From Deltaproteobacteria bacterium (GTDB lineage: Bacteria > Desulfobacterota > Desulfobulbia > Desulfobulbales > Desulfocapsaceae): a DNA stretch of 43,134 nt. Both the position numbers and the translations under genes were made by a program. Below are positions 33,850-41,377 of this stretch, piece after piece. Numbering within the stretch: position 1 is the first letter of the stretch; each line of letters starts with the position of its first letter. The stretch is from the NCBI GenBank assembly GCA_019306075.1, contig JAFDME010000002.1:1-43134 (forward strand), given 5' to 3'. The notes under the pieces are model-generated. The model saw only the letters and a program-made list of their open reading frames with translations, was not told the origin of the DNA and did not search any database.

Positions 33850-33980
33850 TTAGTACCTTACTCCAGAAATTATGTAACAGAAAACAAGAAACTCAGGAGT
33901 GTATTTTGAAATTATGTGCTTATGTATTGACCATGGTACTTATCCAGTGTACTAAAAAATTTCCGACTTGTCGGGTCAGT
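33850..33980 (-). repeat. Dispersed intergenic repeat, copy D (runs into the livG start)
   Basis: On the minus strand all blocks occur: gacccgacaagtcggaaatt, ctggataagtaccatggt, cataatttcaaaatacac, tcctgagtttcttg and ctggagtaaggtactaa, which ends at the livG ATG. It contains the imperfect inverted repeat ccgac-aa-gtcgg and the pair AGTACC/GGTACT. No separate Shine-Dalgarno exists, so the repeat supplies it. Confidence 0.85.
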
Positions 33981-34158
33981 TTAAAAATTAAATGAAATTA
34001 TTAAGTAAAAGAACAATAAACCAAATTTGTTTTATCCTGCCATTTTTTATAATACACACTTTGTGGGGTTGTGATTGCGCAAATACTATTGGGTACCTTG
34101 CAGGAAGATCCTGCAGCCGGGAGTCCAGCATTTGCAGGAATCTATTTCTGGCATATTG

Positions 34159-36108
34159 TTAGCTGTTCAGTTCCGGAATATCAGCAAAAAAATCAAGTAT
34201 CTCAGGGTTCTTCAGAGCGTCTCTGTTTTTCACTTCACGCCCGTGAATCATTTTTTTGACAGCGAGTTCAACCTTTTTCATATTCAGAGTATATGGAATA
34301 TCAGGGGTCTCAATTATTTTAGCAGGGACGTGCCGAGGAGAGGCATTGTTTCGTATATTCTTTTTGATTCTCTCTTTTAACTCACCAGTCAGAGTGAAAT
34401 CCTGCTTCATTTTGACAAATAGAATAACCCGGGTATCGTTGTTCCATTCCTGGCCGACTACAACACTGTCTTCAATTTCCTCCATTTTTTCCATAAGCCG
34501 GTATATTTCGGCTGTGCCTATTCTGACCCCTCCTGGGTTGAGGGTGGCGTCGGACCGTCCATACATGACCACACCGCCCCTTTTGGTGATTTCAATAAAA
34601 TCACCGTGGGTCCAGATTCCGGGATACTCCTCAAAGTAGGCCGAATGATACTTCTTCCCGTCCTGGTCGTCCCAGAAGTAGATTGGCATGGAAGGAAAGG
34701 GTGCTGTGCAGACCAGTTCTCCCTGCTCACCGACAACCGGTTTACCGCTATGGTCATAGGCAAACACGTTCATACCCAACCCGAGACACTGGAGTTCTCC
34801 TGAGTAGACGGGACCCATGGGGTTGCCAAGAGCAAAGCATCCGTTGAGGTCAGAACCTCCGGATATGGAGGCCAGCTGCATGTCCTCTTTAATATCGGTG
34901 TAGATAAATTCAAAATCTTCCTCTGAAAGAGGAGAACCGGTGGAGAGCAGAGCCTTTATTGGCTGCAGATCAAACTGTTTTCCAGGTTTTACCCCTGCGT
35001 TTTTCAGGGCAGCAATATAGCCTGCACTTGTGCCGAACACTGTAATTTTTTCATCCTGGGCCATCTGCCACAGAGTTTCCGGCTTCGGATGGAATGGATT
35101 TCCATCGTAGAGAACGAGGGTTGCTCCTGTAGCAAGGGAACTGGTCAGCCAGTTCCACATCATCCAGCCGCAGGTAGTAAAATAGAATATGGTATCGTCC
35201 TTTTTCAGGTCGGTGTGAAACACCAGCTCCTTCAGGTGATGGATAAGGACTCCGCCTGCGCTCTGCACCATGCATTTAGGCAGCCCGGTAGTGCCGGAGG
35301 AGTACATGATATAGAGGGGATGCTCGAAAGGGAGCTGGGCGAACTCAATCTCTGTTGCCTTTTCCTGTTTGAAGTCCTGGAAAAGAACAGCGTTGGGCAG
35401 GGCTGAGATATCGGGTTCTTGGTCTGTGTACGGTATTGCAATAACTTTTTCGATGGATGGAATTTCTTTGATTATTTCTCCAATTCTGGCAAGACTGTCG
35501 ATGGGTCTGCCTTTGAAGAAGTAACCGTCTGCAGTAAAGAGTACTCTGGGTTTTGTCTGTCCGAATCTGTCCAGAACACCTTTAATACCAAAATCAGGAG
35601 AGCAGGAAGACCAGACTGCGCCAAGACTTGTCGCAGCCAGCATTGCAATGATAGATTCCGGCATGTTAGGCATGAACCCGACGACCCTGTCGCCGGCAAC
35701 AATACCCATCTCTTTCAGTGATGCGGCAACCTGTGCGGTTGCCGCATAGAGCTCTTTATAGGTGAGTGTCCGCCTGACGCTGTCTTCTCCCCGGAAGATC
35801 AATGCTGTCTCATCATTTCTAAACCGCAGGAGATTCTCAGCAAAGTTAAGTCGGCTGTTCGAGAACCAGTGTGCACCGGGCATTTTAGCAGGGTCATCCA
35901 CCACCTTGTCATAAGGTAGTGATGCTTTTATATCAACAAAATCCCATGTCTCAGCCCAGAAATTTTCCAGGTTATCAACGGACCACTGATGGAGCGCTCC
36001 ATAGTCAGTGAGACGGGTAGCATATTTTTCGTTGATCTTCTGCATGAACCTGTACATATTGGAACTTTTTATTCGCTGTTCCGTCGGTTGCCACAATAAT
36101 TTCGACAT
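34159..36108 (-). CDS. Acetoacetyl-CoA synthetase (acetoacetate-CoA ligase)
   Basis: This 649-residue adenylate-forming enzyme starts with the acetoacetyl-CoA/acetyl-CoA synthetase pattern. An N-terminal cap has YGALHQWSVDNLENFWAETWDFVDI, then GAHWFSNSRLNFAENLLR, which is typical of AACS. The phosphate loop is intact (MYSSGTTGLPKCMVQSAGG), as are WMMWNWLTSSLATGATLVLYDG, the SGGSDLNGCFALGNP block and RSDATLNPGGVRIGTAEIYR. These specifically favour acetoacetyl-CoA synthetase over acetyl-CoA synthetase. It activates acetoacetate (or a related 3-oxo or branched acid) with ATP. GAGGAAGG precedes the ATG. It follows the DUF35 gene by 57 bp, suggesting one transcript with the thiolase-fold pair. Confidence 0.88.
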   Translation of the reverse strand: MSKLLWQPTEQRIKSSNMYRFMQKINEKYATRLTDYGALHQWSVDNLENFWAETWDFVDIKASLPYDKVVDDPAKMPGAHWFSNSRLNFAENLLRFRNDETALIFRGEDSVRRTLTYKELYAATAQVAASLKEMGIVAGDRVVGFMPNMPESIIAMLAATSLGAVWSSCSPDFGIKGVLDRFGQTKPRVLFTADGYFFKGRPIDSLARIGEIIKEIPSIEKVIAIPYTDQEPDISALPNAVLFQDFKQEKATEIEFAQLPFEHPLYIMYSSGTTGLPKCMVQSAGGVLIHHLKELVFHTDLKKDDTIFYFTTCGWMMWNWLTSSLATGATLVLYDGNPFHPKPETLWQMAQDEKITVFGTSAGYIAALKNAGVKPGKQFDLQPIKALLSTGSPLSEEDFEFIYTDIKEDMQLASISGGSDLNGCFALGNPMGPVYSGELQCLGLGMNVFAYDHSGKPVVGEQGELVCTAPFPSMPIYFWDDQDGKKYHSAYFEEYPGIWTHGDFIEITKRGGVVMYGRSDATLNPGGVRIGTAEIYRLMEKMEEIEDSVVVGQEWNNDTRVILFVKMKQDFTLTGELKERIKKNIRNNASPRHVPAKIIETPDIPYTLNMKKVELAVKKMIHGREVKNRDALKNPEILDFFADIPELNS

Positions 36109-36165
36109 TGCCTTCCTCTTTATCTGTTACCGTCAGAGAAAAAATGTACTCTCATTTTTGTCAAA

Positions 36166-36756
36166 TTAAAAACCGAAACCTTCCGGCAACTGTTCTGCAG
36201 TTGTTCCTTCCTCTACCCACGCCAGATCCAGAATTGTATAGGTAGGCCCGGTTGTTTTAAAAATGGGGACGACTCTCATACCGAACCTGGGAGTACCGAC
36301 CACCAGATAACTCATTAAAATGGTGGAAACGCCGTCGAATTCAATGTTGATAAATTTGATTGGCTTATCCAGCAGATTAAATGCCCCGGATCGTGCACAT
36401 TCCATGAAGGTATGTACCGTGGCACTTTTTTTTGCCACATCCGTCAGGTCGATCACACTCATCTTTGAGAGGCAGTCGGGACAACAGATGCGAAACGGGA
36501 TATATACTGATCCTGTAGTTCCACATTCCGCATTGTCACAACGGGTTGCCAGCAATTTTCCCTTGCTGAGAGACTCGAAGAATATTGCCTCTCCTCCGTA
36601 GGAGTGAATATAGGTCATTGCTCTGGGATTGGTTACACCCAACAGTTTCCAGTCATCATCCGCATTGCGGATGGGCATATTTGGAGTCAGGTGATGGAAA
36701 TCACCTTTAAGCTTGTACTGATTGTTTTTCACGAATACCTGGCCGAACATACTCAT
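36166..36756 (-). CDS. Zn-ribbon/OB-fold (DUF35) acyl-CoA-associated protein
   Basis: This 196-residue protein has a rubredoxin-like zinc ribbon with cysteines at 73 and 78 (C-x4-C) and 92 and 95 (C-x-x-C). An OB-fold follows (SATVHTFMECARSG through RMVPIFK-like strands), the layout of DUF35 proteins. Such proteins bind thiolase-fold partners and shape their substrate channel, as in archaeal thiolase-HMG-CoA synthase complexes and steroid side-chain aldolases. The partner is the thiolase-fold gene 96 bp upstream. The N-terminal 60 residues are longer than in short DUF35 proteins. GGGAG precedes the ATG. Confidence 0.85.
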   Translation of the reverse strand: MSMFGQVFVKNNQYKLKGDFHHLTPNMPIRNADDDWKLLGVTNPRAMTYIHSYGGEAIFFESLSKGKLLATRCDNAECGTTGSVYIPFRICCPDCLSKMSVIDLTDVAKKSATVHTFMECARSGAFNLLDKPIKFINIEFDGVSTILMSYLVVGTPRFGMRVVPIFKTTGPTYTILDLAWVEEGTTAEQLPEGFGF

Positions 36757-36799
36757 AATATTTCTCCCTGTAACAATTCTGGTTGATCTGCGGTCTGGC

Positions 36800-36827
36800 C
36801 TGAAGATTGTCAGGTGACAATCTTCAG
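36800..36827 (-). promoter_or_regulatory. Perfect stem-loop between the thiolase-fold gene and the DUF35 gene
   Basis: CTGAAGATTGTCA and TGACAATCTTCAG are perfect 13-bp arms with only two bases between them, so the actual hairpin would open a few pairs. It follows the thiolase-fold gene by about 25 nt, with no U-tract. It is probably an mRNA-stabilising or partial-termination element. Confidence 0.55.
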
Positions 36828-36852
36828 ACAGCAGCCTATCTCCCTTTATTAC

Positions 36853-38289
36853 TTACGCGTCTTTTTTGATCAGATGATCAGGGTCCATAAGGATAGTCGA
36901 TGTTACATGGGATCCGACACCGGCATGGCTGATTGCCAATCCTCTTTTGGCTCCCTTCACCTGAAGATTGGTCCAGTCTTTTGGCTTTTCCCGGTCAAAT
37001 TTCTTCCAGAGGTTTTCATCTCCATGGAGCTCTTCCCATCTGTCCCAGAGATGAGTCGCAACTTCAAATGTCTGCATAATTCCTGTGGCGCCAACGGCGT
37101 GCATGCAGCCGATCAACCCTCCTGAAAGGTTTGAAGGCAGTTTTCCAGGTTCTCCGGTATGGGGGTTGGTATGGTAGCAGTCACCGGATTCAACGTAGGT
37201 TCGTCCTTCTCCATAGGGTCGTATACCGATATCCTCATATGTCTGGACATCGCTGATGGTGAAGGCATCATGAAGTTCGACCACGTCAAGATCTTCAGTC
37301 GGGTCGGTGATTCCCGCCATGCCGTAACCGTAATAAGTTGCAATTCGGGCAGCGAGGAAACCGGTAAAACCGGGGTATCTGTCTCCACCGGGAAAGCGCT
37401 CACCAAGGTCTTTGTACTGGTCGGGGGTCTCATTCGGCAGCAACGGAATTTCCATGTCAAGTCGGTCTGCGGGGCGAAGGGTGTGTGATCCGGCAGCAGA
37501 CCATATGCGCAACGGTTTATTTTTTGAGTTCCTGGTCAGTTTGACGGCTGTATCTTCATCACAGAGTATTGTACAGGCGGCTCCGACGCTCATGAGACAG
37601 CAGTCAAGTGCTCTCAGTGGATATGCTACAACCGGTGAGTTCAGAACATCGTCAACGGTAATATCCATAGGAGATTGAGCGAAGGGGTTAAATCTTGCGT
37701 ATCCATGATGTTTGACGGCAATCTCCGCCAGGGTCCTTCTGAACGACTCTTCTGATTTTCCGAAAATCTGCCAGTAGCGCTGGGCCATAACCGCATAGTA
37801 GCCAGTATAGATGTGACCCAGGGGTGCTTCCCAGTCCTTGTCGGCAGCACAGGATATAAGGAAGTTGCCTTCATCTGTAGGTACCTCGTCCATCCGCTCC
37901 CATCCCATTGCCAGAACACAGTCAGAGTACCCTGAAGCCACTGCTTTTACTCCTTCCCAGATAGTGGAACCACCTGTTGCGCCACCTGTCTTCACGCCGA
38001 CGTTTCCAAGGGGATCCAGTCCCAGTCGGTCATGAATTACAGATTCGCCGAGGAGCTGATCACCAAAATGATCGGCAAAGTGGCCGTAATAGCAACTATG
38101 AATATAGGACTTGAGCTCAGCTGGAGATATATCAAGCAATTCTGCAGCCATGACAAAGGAATCAATGCAAAGTTCCTCTGTTCTTTTATCAGGGAATGCT
38201 CTGTCAAACTTTGACTGTCCCGCCGTTACAAGATAAACAGGTCTCTGCAATCTCGGGATTTTCAACTGTTGTTGGCTAAATGTAATCAT
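36853..38289 (-). CDS. Thiolase-superfamily protein lacking the nucleophilic cysteine
   Basis: This 478-residue protein has the thiolase fold of the SCP-x/archaeal type. The nucleophile motif, N-x-C-A-T-G in SCP-x enzymes, reads T-G-G103-A-T-G, so the acyl-accepting cysteine is replaced by glycine. Downstream motifs remain: ALDCCLMSVGAACTIL, ELHDAFTISD with its histidine, and GGLIGCMHAVGATG. It is longer than standard thiolases (about 390). With the DUF35 partner next to it, it may act as a retro-aldolase-like, decarboxylating or scaffold enzyme on an acyl-CoA rather than a classical thiolase. An acetyl-CoA acetyltransferase annotation would be doubtful. AGAGGGAAC precedes the ATG. Confidence 0.8.
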   Translation of the reverse strand: MITFSQQQLKIPRLQRPVYLVTAGQSKFDRAFPDKRTEELCIDSFVMAAELLDISPAELKSYIHSCYYGHFADHFGDQLLGESVIHDRLGLDPLGNVGVKTGGATGGSTIWEGVKAVASGYSDCVLAMGWERMDEVPTDEGNFLISCAADKDWEAPLGHIYTGYYAVMAQRYWQIFGKSEESFRRTLAEIAVKHHGYARFNPFAQSPMDITVDDVLNSPVVAYPLRALDCCLMSVGAACTILCDEDTAVKLTRNSKNKPLRIWSAAGSHTLRPADRLDMEIPLLPNETPDQYKDLGERFPGGDRYPGFTGFLAARIATYYGYGMAGITDPTEDLDVVELHDAFTISDVQTYEDIGIRPYGEGRTYVESGDCYHTNPHTGEPGKLPSNLSGGLIGCMHAVGATGIMQTFEVATHLWDRWEELHGDENLWKKFDREKPKDWTNLQVKGAKRGLAISHAGVGSHVTSTILMDPDHLIKKDA

Positions 38290-38314
38290 ACTGTTCCCTC
38301 TTGTTAAAATTTTA

Positions 38315-38352
38315 TATGAAAGTCATCTGTTCCTGACTGCATGGCTTTCATA
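38315..38352 (-). promoter_or_regulatory. Hairpin between the XRE-cupin gene and the thiolase-fold gene
   Basis: TATGAAAGTCAT and ATGGCTTTCATA form a 12-bp stem with one mismatch and a 14-nt loop. A related hairpin with ATGAAAG/CTTTCAT ends lies at 39860-39899. It falls in the leader of the thiolase-fold gene, about 26 nt before its ATG. Confidence 0.4.
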
Positions 38353-38386
38353 CCGTGTTATGAAATGCATTTTACAGGTGTCAACG

Positions 38387-38929
38387 TTAAACCGTTCCCA
38401 CCCACAGCACGAAACTTCGCTCTGTGCTGCTGTTAGTTATTTTCTGACTCTCCGGTTTCGACCAGAAGTGTGCTGCATCACCTTCAACCATATGAAAGGT
38501 TTCATCGCGTAAAGCCAGGTCAATGGAACCTTTTAGTACGCAGAGCACCTCCTGTCCCTTCTTTATATTTTTCCTTGCAGGAATTGAACGACCCGGCTCA
38601 ATCACCAGGATGGAGGAGTCTATGACGGTTCTGTAGTCAGGTGGAAAGAATCGCCGGGTGACAAAACCTATATGTGACAGATCAATGTCATCCCATTCCG
38701 ACTTTTTGATAAGTACCGCACTTTTTTGCCTGCTCATGCGGGAGAGAAGTTCTCCGGCGTCAACACCAATGGCCGAACAGATCCTCATGAGAGTGTCCAC
38801 TGAGGGAGAGTTTACATCATTCTCTACCTGGCTGAGAAATCCTTCGGAAACAGATGCCCTCTCTGCGACCTTTTTAAGGGTCAGATTCCGATCCTTCCGG
38901 TGTTTTCTTATTACAGTCCCTATATGCAT
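38387..38929 (-). CDS. XRE-family transcriptional regulator with C-terminal cupin domain
   Basis: This 180-residue protein has an N-terminal HTH of the Cro/cI type (residues about 8-62: IRKHRKDRNLTLKKVAERAS, then VSEGFLSQVENDVNSPSVDTL). A cupin_2 sensor domain (about 105-178) includes GRSIPARKNIKKGQEVLCVL. Such regulators (PuuR/HipB-like) usually repress nearby catabolic genes and respond to a small ligand. Its own promoter carries a palindrome that is duplicated upstream of the acyl-CoA dehydrogenase gene, so autoregulation and control of that gene are likely. The ATG lacks a strong Shine-Dalgarno. Confidence 0.88.
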   Translation of the reverse strand: MHIGTVIRKHRKDRNLTLKKVAERASVSEGFLSQVENDVNSPSVDTLMRICSAIGVDAGELLSRMSRQKSAVLIKKSEWDDIDLSHIGFVTRRFFPPDYRTVIDSSILVIEPGRSIPARKNIKKGQEVLCVLKGSIDLALRDETFHMVEGDAAHFWSKPESQKITNSSTERSFVLWVGTV

Positions 38930-38942
38930 GGTGCGAGGCTAC

Positions 38943-39035
38943 TCTTCTGTTAAGATTTCACATAAGTTAAGACTTAATCTATATTAAACCTTAACATGAA
39001 ATCAACATTAAAATGGAAAGCCGGCGATTTTTTTT
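38943..39035 (-). promoter_or_regulatory. Promoter/operator block with palindrome TTAAG-A-CTTAA (copy 1)
   Basis: The perfect palindrome TTAAGACTTAA lies at 38967-38977, flanked by further half-site-like ttaag (38950) and cttaac (38989). The whole block, through gccggcg and a T-run, is closely repeated at 41143-41235. It lies 37 bp upstream of the XRE-cupin start codon. The A/T-rich taatatagatt within it could supply the -10 element. Confidence 0.7.
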
Positions 39036-39193
39036 GGGGAAAGTGTCTTTATCCCAAAAAGCTTCTGTGTTCACAGGCGGTTGTCTGCAGTTTTGCGAAG
39101 GTGTGGTCAGTTTCGGACAGGGCCTGATCTGTTGATATTGCCGATCCGATCATCATAACGTTTATTTCCCAAGGCATTACCATAGACTGAAAG

Positions 39194-39832
39194 TTATTTT
39201 CCATAGAGGACAGCAAGGATACGCGTTTGTCCTTCTTTGGAGGCAATAAGATGTGGAGTTGTGGACAGATAGTAAACACTGTCACCTGGATTTAGTTCGT
39301 AAAGATCGTCTCCGATTTTAAACAGGGCAGTGCCGTTTAAAACAAAAATAAACTCCTCTCCATCGTGGACGGACATTTCGCCATCTCTGTTTTCCTCAAG
39401 CTGGACGATGAAGGACTCCATATGCCTGCCCTTGACATCAGGAGCAAGTGTTTTGTAGCGATAGAGTGGTTTGCCATCTTTCTGTGATGTGGATCGAAGC
39501 ACCTTTTTTTGCTCACCATGTCTCGTTATCGAGTAAAGGCAGTTGCCTTCACCCGATAAAATCCTGCCAAAAGCACTGTCAAGGGCTTTTGAAAGTTTCA
39601 TCACCGTTCCAAGCTGGGGTTTCAGGGTGCCATTTTCTATATTTAAAAGTCTCTTTGATGAAAAGCCGGTCATTTTTGACAGCTCCTCAATTGAAACGTT
39701 TTTTTCTTCCCTTAATTTCTGAATTCGCTTCCCGACTTCTTCAATATTTTTTTCTTCCTGTTGGCTTATTTCGCCGGTAAGATCTTCAAAAAAATCTACA
39801 TTATCATATGGTTGTTTGTCTTCAGGGATCAT
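39194..39832 (-). CDS. XRE-family regulator with C-terminal cupin domain (second copy)
   Basis: The start is the ATG at 39832, with AAGGAG 5 nt upstream; a longer frame from 39859 would place the ribosome-binding site inside the gene. The 212-residue protein has an acidic N-terminal segment and an HTH (about 37-90: RIQKLREEKNVSIEELSKMT, then GFSSKRLLNIENGTLKPQLG). The cupin (about 140-210) contains the metal-site-like pattern MSVHDGEEFIFVLNG. It is probably co-transcribed with the acyl-CoA dehydrogenase gene 75 bp upstream. It is only distantly similar to the neighbouring XRE-cupin, so the pair is not a recent duplication. It is likely a local regulator of fatty or branched acyl-CoA metabolism. 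Confidence 0.88.
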   Translation of the reverse strand: MIPEDKQPYDNVDFFEDLTGEISQQEEKNIEEVGKRIQKLREEKNVSIEELSKMTGFSSKRLLNIENGTLKPQLGTVMKLSKALDSAFGRILSGEGNCLYSITRHGEQKKVLRSTSQKDGKPLYRYKTLAPDVKGRHMESFIVQLEENRDGEMSVHDGEEFIFVLNGTALFKIGDDLYELNPGDSVYYLSTTPHLIASKEGQTRILAVLYGK

Positions 39833-39859
39833 GTCATCTCCTTGAGGAATATTTTTCAT

Positions 39860-39899
39860 ATGAAAGTTCCCCCGTGAGCAGTGGCGGCGGGGCTTTCAT
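39860..39899 (-). promoter_or_regulatory. Hairpin between the acyl-CoA dehydrogenase and XRE-cupin genes
   Basis: ATGAAAG/CTTTCAT pair and, after a two-base bulge, CCCC/GGGG continue the stem around a loop of about 18 nt. It starts about 8 bp after the dehydrogenase stop codon. There is no U-run after it on the minus strand, so it is more likely a processing or attenuation structure than a full terminator. Confidence 0.4.
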
Positions 39900-39906
39900 T
39901 TTTTCA

Positions 39907-41055
39907 TCAGCAGCCTATGTGGCGTGAGATTACCAGTCTCTGGATTTCTGATGTTCCTTCACCTATATCAAGCAGCTTCTGGTCACGGTAGAAACGTTCC
40001 ACATCATATTCCTTCATAAGTCCGTATCCACCATGGATCTGCACCGCATGGTTGGCAACACGTCCCATCAGTTCCGAGCAGTAGAGTTTGCCCATTGCAG
40101 CTTCTTTTTCATAGGGTCTGCCTTCACTTTTAAGCCAGCAGGCCTTGTAAAGAAGGTTTCTTGCACACTCAATTTCGATGGCACAATCGGCAAGTTTAAA
40201 GGCAATGGCCTGGAATTTACTGATGGGCTGGCCAAACTGTTTTCTCTCTTTTGCATATTTCAGGGCTTGCTCGTAGGCGCCCTGCGCTCCGCCAAGGCCC
40301 ATTGCTCCAATGGAAAGTCTTCCTCCATCAAGAGTTTTCAGCATCTGGTGAAAACCGTCCCCTCTGCTTCCCAGTAAATTTTCCTTTGGAACACGAACAT
40401 TGTCAAAATAGAGTTCAGCTGTATTTGATGCTCGCCACATCATCTTCTTATGCATTGAAATAGCTTTGAATCCTTTCGTTCCGCTCTCAACGATGAAACA
40501 GGAATATTCAGGTTTACCATTCTCCTTTGTTCCTGTAATCGCCTGGACGGTAACACCGAGTGTCATCTCACAGGAGGCGTTGGTGATGAATATTTTCGAT
40601 CCGTTGATAACCCAGTCATCACCATCTTTCTTTGCTGTGGTCTTGCTCCCGCCCGCATCTGATCCCGCTGTCGGTTCAGTCAATCCAAATCCCCAGAGAT
40701 AGTTGCCACTGCACAATTTCGGCAGATATTTTTGCTTCTGCTCTTTGGTGCCAAAATAGTAGAGTGGGCCGATGCCAAGTGAATTACCCGCGGCAACTGT
40801 TGCTGCCTGGGAGCCGTCCACCCTTGCGAGTTCTTCAACGGCGATAATGTATGAGATATAATCCATCCCCTGGCCTTCATACTCGTCCGAGACAAACATG
40901 CCGAAGAGACCGATTTCTCCCATTTTTTTTGTGATATCAACAGAAAACTCTTCCCTCTCGTCAAGCTCGGTGGCGACAGGTGCAATTTCCTTTTTGGCAA
41001 ATTTTCTGACTTCTTTTTGAATCATTTTCTGTTCTTTTGATAGATCGAAGTTCAA
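39907..41055 (-). CDS. Acyl-CoA dehydrogenase (short/branched-chain type)
   Basis: This 382-residue flavoenzyme has the family's N-terminal helical domain. The FAD-binding block GFGLTEPTAGSDAGGSKTTA and WVINGSKIFITNA follow, then the C-terminal signature RFYRDQKLLDIGEGTSEIQRLVISRHIG. The catalytic glutamate is E366 of EGTSE. It oxidises an acyl-CoA to the 2-enoyl-CoA and passes electrons to electron-transfer flavoprotein. The start is TTG at 41055, with AAGGAG 6 nt upstream. The gene has its own promoter block with the TTAAG-A-CTTAA operator and leads into the XRE-cupin gene. Confidence 0.93.
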   Translation of the reverse strand: MNFDLSKEQKMIQKEVRKFAKKEIAPVATELDEREEFSVDITKKMGEIGLFGMFVSDEYEGQGMDYISYIIAVEELARVDGSQAATVAAGNSLGIGPLYYFGTKEQKQKYLPKLCSGNYLWGFGLTEPTAGSDAGGSKTTAKKDGDDWVINGSKIFITNASCEMTLGVTVQAITGTKENGKPEYSCFIVESGTKGFKAISMHKKMMWRASNTAELYFDNVRVPKENLLGSRGDGFHQMLKTLDGGRLSIGAMGLGGAQGAYEQALKYAKERKQFGQPISKFQAIAFKLADCAIEIECARNLLYKACWLKSEGRPYEKEAAMGKLYCSELMGRVANHAVQIHGGYGLMKEYDVERFYRDQKLLDIGEGTSEIQRLVISRHIGC

Positions 41056-41142
41056 AATAATCTCCTTTTCTTTTCATGTTAAAAAACAGGCCATGTCAGA
41101 GAGTGTGTTTCAGTACGCCTGGCACGAGTTTTATTTCCGGGG

Positions 41143-41235
41143 ACTTTTCTATTAAGATTTTATATAAGTTAAGACTTAATCTATATTAGACTCCAATAAT
41201 AAAGCAACATTTAAATGACTGCCGGCGTTTTTTTT
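41143..41235 (-). promoter_or_regulatory. Promoter/operator block with palindrome TTAAG-A-CTTAA (copy 2)
   Basis: The palindrome TTAAGACTTAA is at 41169-41179. The shared context extends from ttttctattaag to gccggcg and a T-run, aligning over about 93 bp with the block at 38943. It lies 113 bp upstream of the acyl-CoA dehydrogenase start codon. Confidence 0.7.
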
Positions 41236-41299
41236 GTTCTGACCAGTAAATTTTGGATAAATCAGAGGATAGAGCGGAGGGGTGGGTTTACATTGTTTT

Positions 41300-41330
41300 C
41301 ACTCCAGAGGTGGGGTGGTCTGGAGGAGTG
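41300..41330 (-). terminator. Stem-loop downstream of the TerC gene
   Basis: CACTCCAGA (41300-41308) pairs with TCTGGAGGAGTG (41319-41330), leaving a three-base bulge. It lies about 48 bp after the TerC gene stop codon and before the acyl-CoA dehydrogenase promoter block, so it may separate the two transcripts. There is no clear U-tract. Confidence 0.35.
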
Positions 41331-41377
41331 GAGGTGAGAGAATTGAGTTTCTGATTTGCAGGCAGTGTCCACCTCAG

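Noticed and set aside
38711-38722. A further copy of the dispersed repeat (gataagtaccg)
   Set aside because: Only this short string matches; it is inside the coding sequence of the XRE-cupin gene and no other repeat block is present.
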